Origin: Fictibacillus enclensis
GTDB lineage: Bacteria > Bacillota > Bacilli > Bacillales > Fictibacillaceae
Reading direction: 5' to 3'
Length of the DNA: 64,000 nt
Assembly (NCBI RefSeq): GCF_001457035.1
Contig: NZ_KQ758618.1
Coordinates: 682,001 to 746,000, forward strand
In this document: positions 26,934 to 36,135 of the stretch, piece by piece
How the letters are laid out: each line of letters starts with the position of its first letter
How positions within the stretch are numbered: position 1 is the first letter of the stretch
The notes under the pieces: generated by a model
What the model was told of the DNA's origin: nothing
What the model saw: only the letters and a program-made list of their open reading frames with translations
Databases searched by the model: none
Translations under genes and position numbers: made by a program

Positions 26934-26960
26934 AAGAGTGGGCTCGTACCCACTCTTTTT
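26934..26960 (+). terminator. Terminator of sspA
   Basis: AAGAGTGGG, loop CTCGTA, CCCACTCTT and a T-run: perfect 9-bp stem. Confidence 0.92.
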
Positions 26961-27039
26961 ATGCAATTTTAAAATATTCTAAATTTATTGTATAATAAAG
27001 AGGGTAATATGCTTGGTTTACATGGAGGAGGACGTAGAA

Positions 27040-28626
27040 ATGGATAATCTATTGGATCTGCAGGCACCGCCGATTTACAATGTGACGGAGGAAATGGAGA
27101 AATTTGCTCAAAACCCTGAGCGTAAAGCCATTGTTTGGCAAAATGACCTGGGGGAAAAGAAAGAAATGACCTACAGCGAGCTTTTTGAATGCTGCAATAG
27201 CTTTGCAAACGCACTGACGAAATTAGGGCTTTCAAAGGGAGACAAAGCATTAATAGTAATGCCACGGAAAGTGGAAACCTATGTGGTTTATTTGGCCTGT
27301 TTAAAAGCAGGTATTGTGGTCATTCCATCCTCCGAAATGCTCAGACCAAAGGATTTGAGTTACCGAATTATACATAGCGAAGCAAAGGCTGTAATTATTG
27401 ATGCTGCTTTTCTGTCCGGCATAGATGAAATTACTGACGAACTACCTTCGCTACAATACAAATTGTCCATTGGCGGAAGTAAAGAAGGCTGGCAATGTCT
27501 TGATGAATTAGCAAAAAATGAAAGCGGTTCATTTGAAACAGTTAAAACAAGTAAAGATGATATGGCATTTTTATCCTATACATCAGGAACGACTGGACTT
27601 CCCAAGGGAGCGGTACATACCCATGGATGGGCTTTTGCACACTTGCAGACAGCGGCAAAAGGCTGGCTGGGCATAAAAGAACAAGATAAAGTGTGGGCGA
27701 CTGCTGGACCGGGCTGGCAAAAATGGATATGGAGCCCCTTTGTTTCCGTATTGGGCTGCGGAGCTACAGGTTTCGTGTACAATGGAAAATTTGATCCTGA
27801 CAAGTATTTGGCACTTCTGGAAGAGCAGGACATATCCGTTTTATGCTGTACACCGACTGAATACCGTCTGATGGCGAAAACTGATCATCTGGACCAATAT
27901 AAGCTTCCTTCGCTGCGCAGTGCTGTGTCTGCAGGCGAACCACTAAACCGGGAAGTCATTGATATTTTCCAGCGTCACTTCAATGTCACGGTCCGTGATG
28001 GATACGGTCAGACTGAGAATACATTGTTGGTGGGCATGATGGAGGGCATGGAACTGCGGCCGGGATCGATGGGAAAACCGACGCCAGGGAATCGTGTGGA
28101 AATTGTAGATGAAAATGGAGAGCCTGTTGCTGTTGGTGAAGTAGGGGATATTGCCGTTCACAACAGTTCTCCAGCTTTGTTTAAGACATACTACAAGGAT
28201 CCTGAACGTACAAAAAAGGCGTTCAGGGGAGACTACTATTTAACAGGTGACAAAGCCAAAAAAGACGAGGATGGCTATTTCTGGTTTGAAGGCCGAAGCG
28301 ATGATATTATCATCAGTTCCGGCTATACCATCGGACCGTTTGAAGTGGAAGATGCACTGGTTAAACACCCCGCAGTAAAGGAATGCGCGGTCGTGGCAAG
28401 CCCGGATGAGATCAGGGGCCATATTGTAAAGGCATATATCGTTTTAAAAGATGATCAGCAAGAAGCGTCTGAATCACTTGTCAAAGATTTGCAGGAACAC
28501 GTAAAAGCACTCACTGCTCCTTATAAATACCCGCGCAGTATTGAGTTTGTATCCGATTTACCCAAAACAACATCGGGAAAAATCAGGAGAATAGAACTGA
28601 GGCTAAAAGAAAACAGTGGCAGTTGA
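27040..28626 (+). CDS. mbcS: Acyl-CoA ligase MbcS-like (AMP-binding)
   Basis: A 528-residue adenylate-forming acyl-CoA synthetase. Motifs: YTSGTTGLPKGAVHTH (ATP loop, about 185-200), YGQTEN, YLTGDKAKKDEDGYFWFEGR with the catalytic Asp, and the C-terminal lysine in PKTTSGKIRR. It corresponds by place and sequence to B. subtilis YtcI, annotated as MbcS, acting on short branched-chain acids such as 2-methylbutyrate; the substrate is not provable here. It resembles AcsA in this window but is clearly a separate enzyme. The start ATG follows GGAGGAGGACGTAGAA. Confidence 0.88.
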   Translation: MDNLLDLQAPPIYNVTEEMEKFAQNPERKAIVWQNDLGEKKEMTYSELFECCNSFANALTKLGLSKGDKALIVMPRKVETYVVYLACLKAGIVVIPSSEMLRPKDLSYRIIHSEAKAVIIDAAFLSGIDEITDELPSLQYKLSIGGSKEGWQCLDELAKNESGSFETVKTSKDDMAFLSYTSGTTGLPKGAVHTHGWAFAHLQTAAKGWLGIKEQDKVWATAGPGWQKWIWSPFVSVLGCGATGFVYNGKFDPDKYLALLEEQDISVLCCTPTEYRLMAKTDHLDQYKLPSLRSAVSAGEPLNREVIDIFQRHFNVTVRDGYGQTENTLLVGMMEGMELRPGSMGKPTPGNRVEIVDENGEPVAVGEVGDIAVHNSSPALFKTYYKDPERTKKAFRGDYYLTGDKAKKDEDGYFWFEGRSDDIIISSGYTIGPFEVEDALVKHPAVKECAVVASPDEIRGHIVKAYIVLKDDQQEASESLVKDLQEHVKALTAPYKYPRSIEFVSDLPKTTSGKIRRIELRLKENSGS

Positions 28627-28630
28627 TGAC

Positions 28631-28656
28631 AAAGGCAGGCAAAAAGCCTGCCTTTT
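28631..28656 (+). terminator. Terminator of mbcS
   Basis: AAAGGCAGGC, loop AAAAA, GCCTGCCTTTT: a perfect 9-10 bp stem directly after the stop, separating mbcS from ytcJ. Confidence 0.85.
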
Positions 28657-28741
28657 GAGTGAAAAAATATTCCGTTAATTGTATGAAATATGGTTAAATG
28701 AGGGAAAAGCAGAGCTGAAATCCGTACATACGAGGTGAAAT

Positions 28742-30337
28742 ATGGGAACATTATACTTCAATGGAACAATCTATACGATGATGAGGGAAGGGGAAACGGT
28801 GGAAGCCGTCTTTGCTGAAGGAAAGGATATTCGGGATGCCGGTTCCCTTCAAGACCTGTCCGAGAAATATGGATGTCATATCAAAGAGAAAGTAGACCTG
28901 AAAGGAGCGGTTATGTTTCCCGGATTTGTGGATAGTCATCTTCATATCATTGGACACGGAGAAAAGCTGATCCGCAGGAATCTGTCTCATTTTACATCTG
29001 CAGAAGAAATGGGATCGTACCTGAAGAAAGAAGCTGAGAAAGAGAAGCCCGGAAATTGGCTGCTCGGAGACGGCTGGAATGAAAACAACTTTCTCGACCG
29101 AAAAATTTTTCACTGCCATGAGCTGGATGAGCTGGCTCCCAATCATCCGATGCTGCTGTCAAGAGTATGCCGTCATGCCTCATTGGCCAATTCAAAAGCG
29201 CTGGCGCTTGCGGGAATTACGAAAGAGACGGAAAATCCGGAGGGCGGAATTATCGTACGCGATGAAAATGGCGAGCCGACAGGTTATCTGCTTGACAGTG
29301 CTTCAGATCTTGTGAAAGATGTGGTTCCGCCTGCAACAAAGGAATATTTGTTCACCGCATTAACCGCTGCGGTAAAGGATTTGCTTTCTATGGGGCTGAC
29401 CGGCGGCCATACCGAGGATCTCGGATATTACGGTGGATTTGATAAAACGATCTCCGTATTTCAGAACGTTCTTAACGATCGATCACTGAAATTCAAGGCG
29501 CATCTTCTTGTTCATCATAGTGTGGCCGGGGACTATCAAACAACCAGCCTGCATAAAAGCATCTCACCATACCTGGAGTTCGGAGCGATGAAAATCTTTA
29601 GTGACGGAGCCTTTGGGGGACGAACTGCACTTCTTAGCAAGCCATATAATGATGCGCCTGATACATCCGGTGTGGCTATTCATTCGCCGCAAGCTTTAAA
29701 GGAACTGGTGAAACAGGCGAGAGAATATCAAATGCCGGTGGCTGTGCACACAATCGGTGATCTATCTCTGGAATACACACTTGATGCAATTGGTGCATAT
29801 CCGCCAGTCACAAAAGAGCGGGACCGGATCATTCATGCGGGTCTCGTTCGGCCCGAGCTGATTGAAAGGATGAAGCAGCCTTCTTTAATTATCGACATCC
29901 AGCCAAGCTTTGTTCCTTCTGATTTTCCATGGCTTATTGAGCGGCTAGGAATGGAGAGGGTACCTTATGCATTGGCCTGGAAAACGCTTCTGTCGAATGG
30001 GCTGCATTGCGCAGGCGGATCGGATGCCCCGATTGAAACAGCCAACCCCTTAGAAGGAATCTATGCGGCAGTTGCAAGGAAAAAACCGGAGGAGACGCAT
30101 GAGGGCTACCGGCCTGAAGAAAAACTCACTCCTTATGAAGCAGTTCAACTCTATACTGCAGGCAGTGCCTATGCAATCAATAAGGAAGAGGAAAGAGGCA
30201 AGATTGCCCCTGGCTTTGAAGCGGACTTTACCGTACTCGACCGGGATATCCTGACATCAGAACCAGAAGACATCCGCCAAGCCAGAGTGGTTTATACGAT
30301 TATTAACAATTCGATCGAATACAGGGCTGCTACCTAA
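28742..30337 (+). CDS. ytcJ: Amidohydrolase family protein YtcJ
   Basis: A 531-residue metal-dependent amidohydrolase of the YtcJ/NfdA group (amidohydro_3). Motifs are GFVDSHLHIIGHG (metal-binding HxH), FSDGAFGGRTALL, AVHTIGDLS, HAGLV and GSDAPIETANPLEGIY. The natural substrate is unknown; enzymes of this group hydrolyse amide or formamide-like bonds. It follows mbcS as in B. subtilis and has its own GAGGTG ribosome site. Confidence 0.87.
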   Translation: MGTLYFNGTIYTMMREGETVEAVFAEGKDIRDAGSLQDLSEKYGCHIKEKVDLKGAVMFPGFVDSHLHIIGHGEKLIRRNLSHFTSAEEMGSYLKKEAEKEKPGNWLLGDGWNENNFLDRKIFHCHELDELAPNHPMLLSRVCRHASLANSKALALAGITKETENPEGGIIVRDENGEPTGYLLDSASDLVKDVVPPATKEYLFTALTAAVKDLLSMGLTGGHTEDLGYYGGFDKTISVFQNVLNDRSLKFKAHLLVHHSVAGDYQTTSLHKSISPYLEFGAMKIFSDGAFGGRTALLSKPYNDAPDTSGVAIHSPQALKELVKQAREYQMPVAVHTIGDLSLEYTLDAIGAYPPVTKERDRIIHAGLVRPELIERMKQPSLIIDIQPSFVPSDFPWLIERLGMERVPYALAWKTLLSNGLHCAGGSDAPIETANPLEGIYAAVARKKPEETHEGYRPEEKLTPYEAVQLYTAGSAYAINKEEERGKIAPGFEADFTVLDRDILTSEPEDIRQARVVYTIINNSIEYRAAT

Positions 30338-30340
30338 AAT

Positions 30341-30377
30341 AAACACCGCCTGCAGTCCCACGCTGCAGGCGGTTTAT
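30341..30377. terminator. Bidirectional terminator between ytcJ and nadK2
   Basis: ACCGCCTGCAG and CTGCAGGCGGT make a perfect 11-bp stem around TCCCACG, with A and T tracts on the flanks. Confidence 0.88.
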
Positions 30378-30384
30378 TGTATTT

Positions 30385-31188
30385 CTATAAAAAGCTTCGT
30401 CTCACTTTATGCCAGAATGAATTGTCCTTTAGTTTCACCGTTTTTACTACAAGGTCGGATAAGTGGAAACGGATGGATTCCGAATGTCTGATGCTCAATG
30501 CTTCGTTATCGATGCCGATGATGGGATATTGGTTATTGTCCTGTTCGATTTTAAAGGTGAGTTTTCGTTCGTTGCTCAAAACAAAGGAAGAACCAAGTGT
30601 CCGATACAGGTTGTTGTTTAGGGACGCCATTTCACTTACCTGATAACACTGCAGTTTGGGATCGACAACTGCACCTGTTACGGACTTGTTGTATGCCGTA
30701 CTTCCGGTAGGCGTCGAGACGATCATGCCATCCCCCCGGAAGGTTTCAAAGTATAAATCATCGATGAACACATCCATCACTAGTGTTTTGATGATGGAAG
30801 AGCGGATAGAGCATTCATTCAAACAATAGAACGTTGAATCATCATGATCCATCGTGACCGCCAGTGTTGGATATTTACGGACTTCCACTTGGTTGTTGTC
30901 CATGGCGGTCATCATTTTTTCATGATCATCCACATGAAAATCACAATAAAAGCCAAGCTCTCCCGTACTGACCCCGACGTACAGGCAGTCATCTCTGAAT
31001 CCGGTTTTCCTTACTGCCTGCAAAAAGGCGCCGTCACCGCCAATTGACGCAATAATATTGGCTTTTTTATAATCATCCACAAGGGTAAAACCGTAATTTT
31101 GAGCAAGCTCCAAGAGGGGCTCTACCTTTCTTAATACCTCATCTTCCTGCTTGTACGCAACAAATAAATTTCTGCGATCGTCTGTCAT
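30385..31188 (-). CDS. nadK: NAD kinase (NadK2/YtdI type)
   Basis: A 267-residue enzyme that phosphorylates NAD to NADP. It shows SIGGDGAFLQAVR (the GGDG ATP/NAD loop, with Ala in place of the common Thr), NECSIRSS and GDGMIVSTPTGSTAYNKSVTGAVV. The sequence fits YtdI, the second NAD kinase of B. subtilis, better than PpnK. The start at MTDDRRN follows AGGAGGACATCAC; a longer in-frame version has no ribosome site. It is divergent from ytfI. Confidence 0.93.
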   Translation of the reverse strand: MTDDRRNLFVAYKQEDEVLRKVEPLLELAQNYGFTLVDDYKKANIIASIGGDGAFLQAVRKTGFRDDCLYVGVSTGELGFYCDFHVDDHEKMMTAMDNNQVEVRKYPTLAVTMDHDDSTFYCLNECSIRSSIIKTLVMDVFIDDLYFETFRGDGMIVSTPTGSTAYNKSVTGAVVDPKLQCYQVSEMASLNNNLYRTLGSSFVLSNERKLTFKIEQDNNQYPIIGIDNEALSIRHSESIRFHLSDLVVKTVKLKDNSFWHKVRRSFL

Positions 31189-31320
31189 GTGATGTCCTCC
31201 TGTCGAATGTTTCTGGTGTCCTTTATCCATTTCTACTCTTGTTTTATAAATCCTTTTGCCGTACAGCAGGTTTATTTTTTTGCGCCAAGCCCATAATGGT
31301 TGTGAAAGGAAGAATAGCCT

Positions 31321-32001
31321 GTGTTGATTATTTATAGTATTCTCATTTTGCTTTTGCTCTTATTTATTGCCATACCACTGTCGACGCTCCACATTACTTT
31401 TTTGTTCACCCATCACGGAGATGACGATTTTCTTCGGTTAAAGATTACGCTTTGGAAAGTGATTTCCTATACGCTGGAGCTGCCGGAGATCAAGGTTAAT
31501 CTTGCAGAAAAGAAGCTAGACCTTAAGGAAAAATCAAAAGGCGCGACCAAGGAAAAAAAGAAGAGAAAAAGCATTACACTGCATGCCTTTTTAAACAGCT
31601 ATTATAATTATCTAAATTTACTCCGGCATGTTGGAGGCTTTTATCGTATTCTTAAGGTTTTTTTTAAAAAGGTGACGATTACGGATGTGAAATGGAACAG
31701 CCGGTTTGGGCTTGGTGACGCGGCATCTACTGCAGTCGCGTCGGGTTTGGTATGGGCATTAAAGGGAAACGTCCTTGGCTTGTTATCTCATATCGTAAGG
31801 TTAAAAGGCATTCCAACCATTGGAGTTGTACCTGTTTATCAGGGAACCCTCACGCAAACCCGGCTGTCCTGTATGATTTCTTTTAAAATCGGGCATGCTA
31901 TTGTCGTCATGTTACAAGTGTTGAAGCACTGGAGATCCATCAGCTCCAACGCAAACAAAAAATCAAAAAAATATGTAGCAGGAGGAACATCACATGTCTG
32001 A
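31321..32001 (+). CDS. ytfI: DUF2953 membrane protein YtfI
   Basis: A 226-residue protein with an N-terminal hydrophobic segment (about 2-22) and a mostly hydrophilic, Lys-rich remainder, belonging to the DUF2953 family (YtfI). Function is unknown. It overlaps ytfJ by 8 bases, so the two are translationally coupled, as in other bacilli, where ytfIJ is linked to sporulation. GTG is taken as start, with AAGGAAG upstream; TTG is the next codon and equally possible. Confidence 0.85.
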   Translation: MLIIYSILILLLLLFIAIPLSTLHITFLFTHHGDDDFLRLKITLWKVISYTLELPEIKVNLAEKKLDLKEKSKGATKEKKKRKSITLHAFLNSYYNYLNLLRHVGGFYRILKVFFKKVTITDVKWNSRFGLGDAASTAVASGLVWALKGNVLGLLSHIVRLKGIPTIGVVPVYQGTLTQTRLSCMISFKIGHAIVVMLQVLKHWRSISSNANKKSKKYVAGGTSHV

Positions 32002-32458
32002 GCACCCTATCGAAGGCTTAATGAAAACCGCGATGGAAAACCTGAAACAAATGATCGATGTAAATACCATTATAGGTGATCCGGTTGAAACCCCGGATGG
32101 AAGCGTCATCCTGACCGTTTCTAAGGTTGGATTCGGCTTTGCGGCTGGGGGAAGTGAATTTGGCGGCGGAGATCAACAAAATGGAAGCAGCCAGCAAAAT
32201 CCATTGGATTCAGAAGAGCTGCCATTTGGCGGAGGAAGCGGTGGCGGGGTATCCATTACACCGATTGCTTTCTTGATTGTTGGCTCAAATGGCATCAAAA
32301 CCATCCATTTAGACAACAGCACTCATTTATACGAGCGGTTGCTTGATCTTGCACCAAGCGTTGTGGAGAAAATCCAGCAAATGATGAACAATAAAAACAG
32401 ACAACGCAATGTACAGCAACAGAACAACAATCCGAATCAACAGCAGAACCCTTTTTGA
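31994..32458 (+). CDS. ytfJ: Spore germination/sporulation protein YtfJ (GerW family)
   Basis: A 154-residue protein of the GerW/YtfJ family. Conserved parts: EGLMKTAMENLKQMIDVNTIIGDP at the N terminus, the Gly/Phe-rich KVGFGFAAGGSEFGGG and GVSITPIAFLIV. The C terminus is a Gln/Asn-rich tail (about 130-154). Members are expressed in the forespore and affect germination. ATG follows GCAGGAGGAACATCAC and lies inside the end of ytfI. Confidence 0.9.
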   Translation: MSEHPIEGLMKTAMENLKQMIDVNTIIGDPVETPDGSVILTVSKVGFGFAAGGSEFGGGDQQNGSSQQNPLDSEELPFGGGSGGGVSITPIAFLIVGSNGIKTIHLDNSTHLYERLLDLAPSVVEKIQQMMNNKNRQRNVQQQNNNPNQQQNPF

Positions 32459-32460
32459 GT

Positions 32461-32487
32461 TAACTGTTTTTACAGTTAGCTTTTTTC
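32461..32487 (+). terminator. Terminator of ytfIJ
   Basis: TAACTGT, loop TTTT, ACAGTTA, then GCTTTTTTC. After it, at about 32507-32550, lies a two-unit degenerate 21-base direct repeat (TGGCGAGTAAA / TGGCGGGTAAA). Confidence 0.78.
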
Positions 32488-32585
32488 TTTGCGGTTAACA
32501 TACTCAGTTTTGGCGAGTAAATCAGTGACTATGGCGGGTAAACGAGTCGCAGAAGGGCGTAATCGCCTGCCTCAGCTTGTTCATC

Positions 32586-32699
32586 GATCCAGCTTCAGGG
32601 ACCAGAGACTCGGCCACTTCGATCTTTGCCAGAAAACAAAAAGCGGTTTATGGCAAAGCCCTCCAGTGTTTTTCGTCTCTATACGGCCCCTTCAGCTTT
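32586..32699 (+). repeat. Palindromic intergenic repeat, family B, diverged single copy
   Basis: The element begins GATCCAGCTTC and carries AGAGAC/GTCTCT outer arms and an inner hairpin CTTTGCCA / TGGCAAAG around an AAAACAAAAAGC loop region. It aligns along its whole length with the tandem elements at 59749-60044, whose inner hairpin is CTTTTCCA / TGGAAAAG, so both arms changed together. It lies between ytfJ and tpx and encodes no plausible protein. Confidence 0.85.
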
Positions 32700-32770
32700 T
32701 TATTTGCACATTCTGGTTCTTCGCTATATGATGGGACATGTACATAATTAAATAAGAGGAGGCTGTTTTC

Positions 32771-33268
32771 ATGGGAGTTACATTTAAAGAAAAACCGGTT
32801 ACGCTGGCTGGAAAGCAAGTACAGGTAGGTGACCAGGCTCCGGATTTTACGGTGCTGGCCAATGATTTATCAGAAGTGACACTTGCGGATTCTAAAGGTT
32901 CTGTTCGTTTAATTTCAGTGGTGCCTTCTATTGACACAGGAGTTTGTGATGCGCAGACCCGCCGTTTTAATGAGGAAGCTTCCCAATTGGACAATGTGAA
33001 AATTCTCACGGTTTCTGTTGACCTTCCTTTTGCTCAAAAACGCTGGTGCGCAGCAGCTGGAGTAGAGAACGTTCAAACGCTATCCGATCACCGCGATCTT
33101 TCTTTCGGTAAAGCTTACGGTGTAGCAATTGAAGAGCTTCGTCTTCTTGCAAGAGCGGTTTTCGTTGTAGACAGCTCTGACAAAGTAACTTACGTTGAAT
33201 ACGTGGATGAAGTAACCAACCATCCAAATTATGAGGCGGCTATTGAAGCTGCAAAAGCTGCCAAGTAA
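32771..33268 (+). CDS. tpx: Thiol peroxidase (Tpx, atypical 2-Cys peroxiredoxin)
   Basis: A 165-residue cytosolic peroxiredoxin that reduces hydroperoxides with thioredoxin. The peroxidatic cysteine is in [15 protein letters not shown] (about residue 60) and the resolving cysteine in [12 protein letters not shown] (about 94). Length and spacing are as expected. It is monocistronic with its own terminator. ATG follows GAGGAGGCTGTTTTC. Confidence 0.95.
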   Translation: MGVTFKEKPVTLAGKQVQVGDQAPDFTVLANDLSEVTLADSKGSVRLISVVPSIDTGVCDAQTRRFNEEASQLDNVKILTVSVDLPFAQKRWCAAAGVENVQTLSDHRDLSFGKAYGVAIEELRLLARAVFVVDSSDKVTYVEYVDEVTNHPNYEAAIEAAKAAK

Positions 33269-33275
33269 AACAAGA

Positions 33276-33305
33276 AACTCCGGATTCTGATTCCGGAGTT
33301 TTTTA
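33276..33305 (+). terminator. Terminator of tpx
   Basis: AACTCCGGA and TCCGGAGTT form a perfect 9-bp stem followed by TTTTT. Confidence 0.9.
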
Positions 33306-33390
33306 GCGGTATAATCTCCCATGATCAGCTTTTGTATATATGATTAAACGCATAAACAGTGCGGTTGCAGGATATTTAGGAGGAACGACA

Positions 33391-34386
33391 ATGAACAGCA
33401 ATCTTTCGAATGTGGAAAAATTATTTACGGTTATCGACCAATCGGCAGAAAGAATTAAACAGGAAGAGGAACTGACCTATTTGGATGCCCTTGTGGAAAC
33501 CGGTGAAAATATGTTTCATAAAGAAATCCCTGAAGACGTGTCGCAAGTTACCAAAGTATTTTTAGAAAAGGAATACGCAAAGGTTAAGCTTGAAGCCATG
33601 AATCGGGAAGAAATCCGTAAAGCTTTTCAGCTGGCTGTATTGAAAGGGATGAAGGAAGCCATACAGCCGCATCATGCCATGACGCCGGATGCGGTTGGTA
33701 TTTTTATCAGTTATCTTGTCCAAAAGCTGATGCCTTCCGCCAAAGAGTTTGCGTTGCTGGATCCTGCGGCAGGAGCGGGTAATTTGCTGACAACGGTTTT
33801 GAATCAATTGGAAGGCAATATAAAAAGCTTTGGCGTAGAGGTGGATGAAACCCTTTTGCGTCTGGCATGGATCATTTCCAATCTGCAAAAGCATAACGTG
33901 GAGTTTTATCATCAAGACAGCATTAAGCCGCTTTATGTGGAACCCGTGGATCTTGTGGTCTGCGATCTTCCTGTCGGTTTTTATCCAAATGATGAAGCAG
34001 CAAAAGAATTTATCGTTCATGCTAATGAGGGACACACTTATGCCCATCATCTGCTCATTGAGCAAAGCCTTCATTACCTGAAAGAATCGGGATTTGGGGT
34101 ATTTCTTGTGCCCAATGGGCTGTTTTCCAGTGAACAGGCGCCTCTTCTTCAAAAAATGATTAAAGAAAAGGCCGTCATCATTGGGATGATTCAGCTTCCG
34201 CTAAGTCTTTTTAAACAGGAATCACAGGCAAAAAGCATCCTTCTTCTGCAGAAAAACGGGGAGAATACAGTGAAACCGAAACAGGCATTGCTGGTGGATC
34301 TGCCGTCGTTTTCCAAAAAGCAGGCCATTGCTAACGTGATGGACCAAATGAATGAATGGTTTAGCGAAGAACTTAAACGTCCATAA
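33391..34386 (+). CDS. ytxK: Class I SAM-dependent methyltransferase YtxK (N6-adenine type fold)
   Basis: The 331-residue protein resembles the gamma-class N6-adenine DNA methyltransferases (HsdM-like). The SAM-binding motif I is LDPAAGAGNLL (about 128-138); motif IV, usually (N/D)PP(Y/F), reads DLPVGFYP, so the catalytic tetrad is altered. N-terminal helical region as in HsdM. No specificity subunit or restriction enzyme is nearby; the position before ackA is the conserved Bacillus one. It may be a housekeeping modification enzyme or an inactive relative; function unknown. The start at MNSNLSN follows AGGAGGAACGACA. Confidence 0.88.
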   Translation: MNSNLSNVEKLFTVIDQSAERIKQEEELTYLDALVETGENMFHKEIPEDVSQVTKVFLEKEYAKVKLEAMNREEIRKAFQLAVLKGMKEAIQPHHAMTPDAVGIFISYLVQKLMPSAKEFALLDPAAGAGNLLTTVLNQLEGNIKSFGVEVDETLLRLAWIISNLQKHNVEFYHQDSIKPLYVEPVDLVVCDLPVGFYPNDEAAKEFIVHANEGHTYAHHLLIEQSLHYLKESGFGVFLVPNGLFSSEQAPLLQKMIKEKAVIIGMIQLPLSLFKQESQAKSILLLQKNGENTVKPKQALLVDLPSFSKKQAIANVMDQMNEWFSEELKRP

Positions 34387-34417
34387 AAAAAGGCATTTAT
34401 CCGCAATGGAAACGAAT

Positions 34418-34432
34418 TCATTTCTGAAAAAT
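34418..34432 (+). promoter_or_regulatory. Weak CodY-box candidate upstream of ackA
   Basis: TCATTTCTGAAAAAT matches the CodY motif AATTTTCWGAAAATT at 11 of 15 positions. CodY and CcpA activate ackA in B. subtilis. No good cre was found in the 188-base gap before ackA. Confidence 0.3.
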
Positions 34433-34574
34433 ACGAATATGCACGGAAAGCCTTTACAAACTTGAAATAAGCGAATAACGATGGTTAAATGGTTAAGGAT
34501 ATATTGAATTTATATTGAGAAGAAGTTCATGGTTACATGTACTTCTTTTTCATTGCTGTTAAGGAGCTAAAAGA

Positions 34575-35762
34575 ATGGCTAAAATTATTGCAATCAATGC
34601 CGGGAGTTCTTCCTTAAAATTTCAATTGCTTGAAATGCCTGAGGAGCTGGTTCTCACAAAAGGCGTGGTTGAACGAATCGGATTAAATGACTCCATCTTC
34701 ACGATTGAAGTGAATGGGGAAAAAATAAAAGAAGTAACGGAAATACCTGATCACGGAGTAGCTGTCAACATGCTGCTCAACAAACTGACAGATCACAGCA
34801 TCATTTCCTCATATGATGAAATTGAAGGAATTGGACACCGGGTTGTACACGGTGGGGAACAATTTCATGATTCTGCGGTTATCACGGATCAAGTTCTTGA
34901 AGAAATTGAGGAGCTTTCTTTCCTTGCTCCCCTTCACAATCCTGCCAACGTGGTAGGCATTCGTGCTTTCAAGGAAGTACTGCCCGATGTTCCGTCTGTT
35001 GCTGTGTTTGATACAGCATTCCATCAGTCCATGCCTGAACAATCCTATTTGTACAGTTTACCATATGAATATTATGAAAAGTACGGAATCCGTAAATACG
35101 GCTTTCACGGAACATCCCATAAATATGTATCCGAGCGTGCAGCTGAACTGCTTGGCCGTCCGATTGAACAGCTTCGCCTGCTTTCCTGCCATTTAGGAAA
35201 CGGAGCAAGTATTGCTGCCATTGAAGGTGGAAAATCGATTGATACTTCCATGGGCTTTACGCCACTTGCAGGTGTGGCCATGGGAACCCGTTCAGGAAAC
35301 ATTGATCCTGCGCTTATTCCGTATATTATGCAAAAAACAGGTCAAACCGCTGAAGAGGTACTGACCGTACTGAACAATAAAAGCGGTATGCTTGGTGTTT
35401 CTGGTTTATCTTCCGATCTTCGCGATATCGAGCAAAAAGCGAATGAAGGTAACGAGAGAGCAGAGCTGGCACTGGAAGTCTTTGCTTCACGCATTCATAA
35501 ATACATCGGTTCTTATGCGGCACGCATGGCCGGAATCGATGCGATCATCTTTACTGCTGGTATTGGTGAAAACAGTGACACTGTTCGCGCAAGAGTGCTT
35601 CGCGGGCTGGAATTCATGGGAGTATACTGGGACCCCGCATTAAATAAAATTCGCGGCAGGGAAGCTTTCATCAGCTATCCGCATTCACCAGTAAAAGTCA
35701 TCGTGATTCCTACAAACGAAGAAGTTATGATTGCCCGCGATACTGTACGACTTTCCAAATAA
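34575..35762 (+). CDS. ackA: Acetate kinase
   Basis: A 395-residue ASKHA-fold kinase that makes ATP and acetate from acetyl phosphate in overflow metabolism. Signatures are [14 protein letters not shown] at the start, the catalytic [32 protein letters not shown] and FTAGIGENS. The length is normal. It is monocistronic and functionally opposes AcsA, which reclaims acetate. ATG follows AAGGAGCTAAAAGA. Confidence 0.97.
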   Translation: MAKIIAINAGSSSLKFQLLEMPEELVLTKGVVERIGLNDSIFTIEVNGEKIKEVTEIPDHGVAVNMLLNKLTDHSIISSYDEIEGIGHRVVHGGEQFHDSAVITDQVLEEIEELSFLAPLHNPANVVGIRAFKEVLPDVPSVAVFDTAFHQSMPEQSYLYSLPYEYYEKYGIRKYGFHGTSHKYVSERAAELLGRPIEQLRLLSCHLGNGASIAAIEGGKSIDTSMGFTPLAGVAMGTRSGNIDPALIPYIMQKTGQTAEEVLTVLNNKSGMLGVSGLSSDLRDIEQKANEGNERAELALEVFASRIHKYIGSYAARMAGIDAIIFTAGIGENSDTVRARVLRGLEFMGVYWDPALNKIRGREAFISYPHSPVKVIVIPTNEEVMIARDTVRLSK

Positions 35763-35773
35763 ACATGACAAAC

Positions 35774-35809
35774 CAAAGGACAGCCATAGATGGAGCTGTC
35801 CTTTTTCTT
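35774..35809 (+). terminator. Terminator of ackA
   Basis: AAAGGACAGC and GCTGTCCTTT form a perfect 10-bp stem with an 11-base loop followed by TTCTTTT. Confidence 0.88.
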
Positions 35810-36060
35810 TTACGGATGTTCCTTCTTTTTGACTGGGATCCAAATTTTGCTTTTAAAGGTTGGCGATGTTATATCCTTTTGTTCATTCCACAAAATTTCG
35901 GCTTGCGGAACTTCAAGCAAAGCCCAGTCCCCTGCTGTCTTGACCGTTGTTGCTGCACCCATGTAATGATCCAGTTCTCCTTTCCCTTCCATTCTTTCCT
36001 CGGAAAAATGGTCTGAAGCGCTGATCAGTCCGGCTTTCTGTGCACGAAGATGCAGGGTGC
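35810..36060 (-). pseudogene. Remnant of a GyrI-like effector-binding (AraC-associated) protein
   Basis: On the minus strand an open frame upstream of and including a 60-residue ORF reads [18 protein letters not shown], then [28 protein letters not shown], and ends [15 protein letters not shown]. These blocks look like the C-terminal part of GyrI-like effector-binding proteins, often fused to AraC-type regulators, whose members end in SEIWIPVKK. The middle of the domain (roughly 45 residues between LEVP and ILWNE) is missing, the DNA-binding part is absent, and a TAA stop lies in frame just upstream. I therefore call it a decayed gene. Family recognition is from memory. Confidence 0.6.
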
Positions 36061-36135
36061 AGGGGATTTATGTTATAAAGGATAAAAAGATTGTATAATA
36101 ACTATAACAAATGCGAAATCGCAGGAGGTTGAATT

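Noticed and set aside
32489-32731. 80-codon plus-strand frame between ytfJ and tpx
   Set aside because: It is made of the family B repeat and flanking repeats, has no ribosome site, and its translation has no domain.
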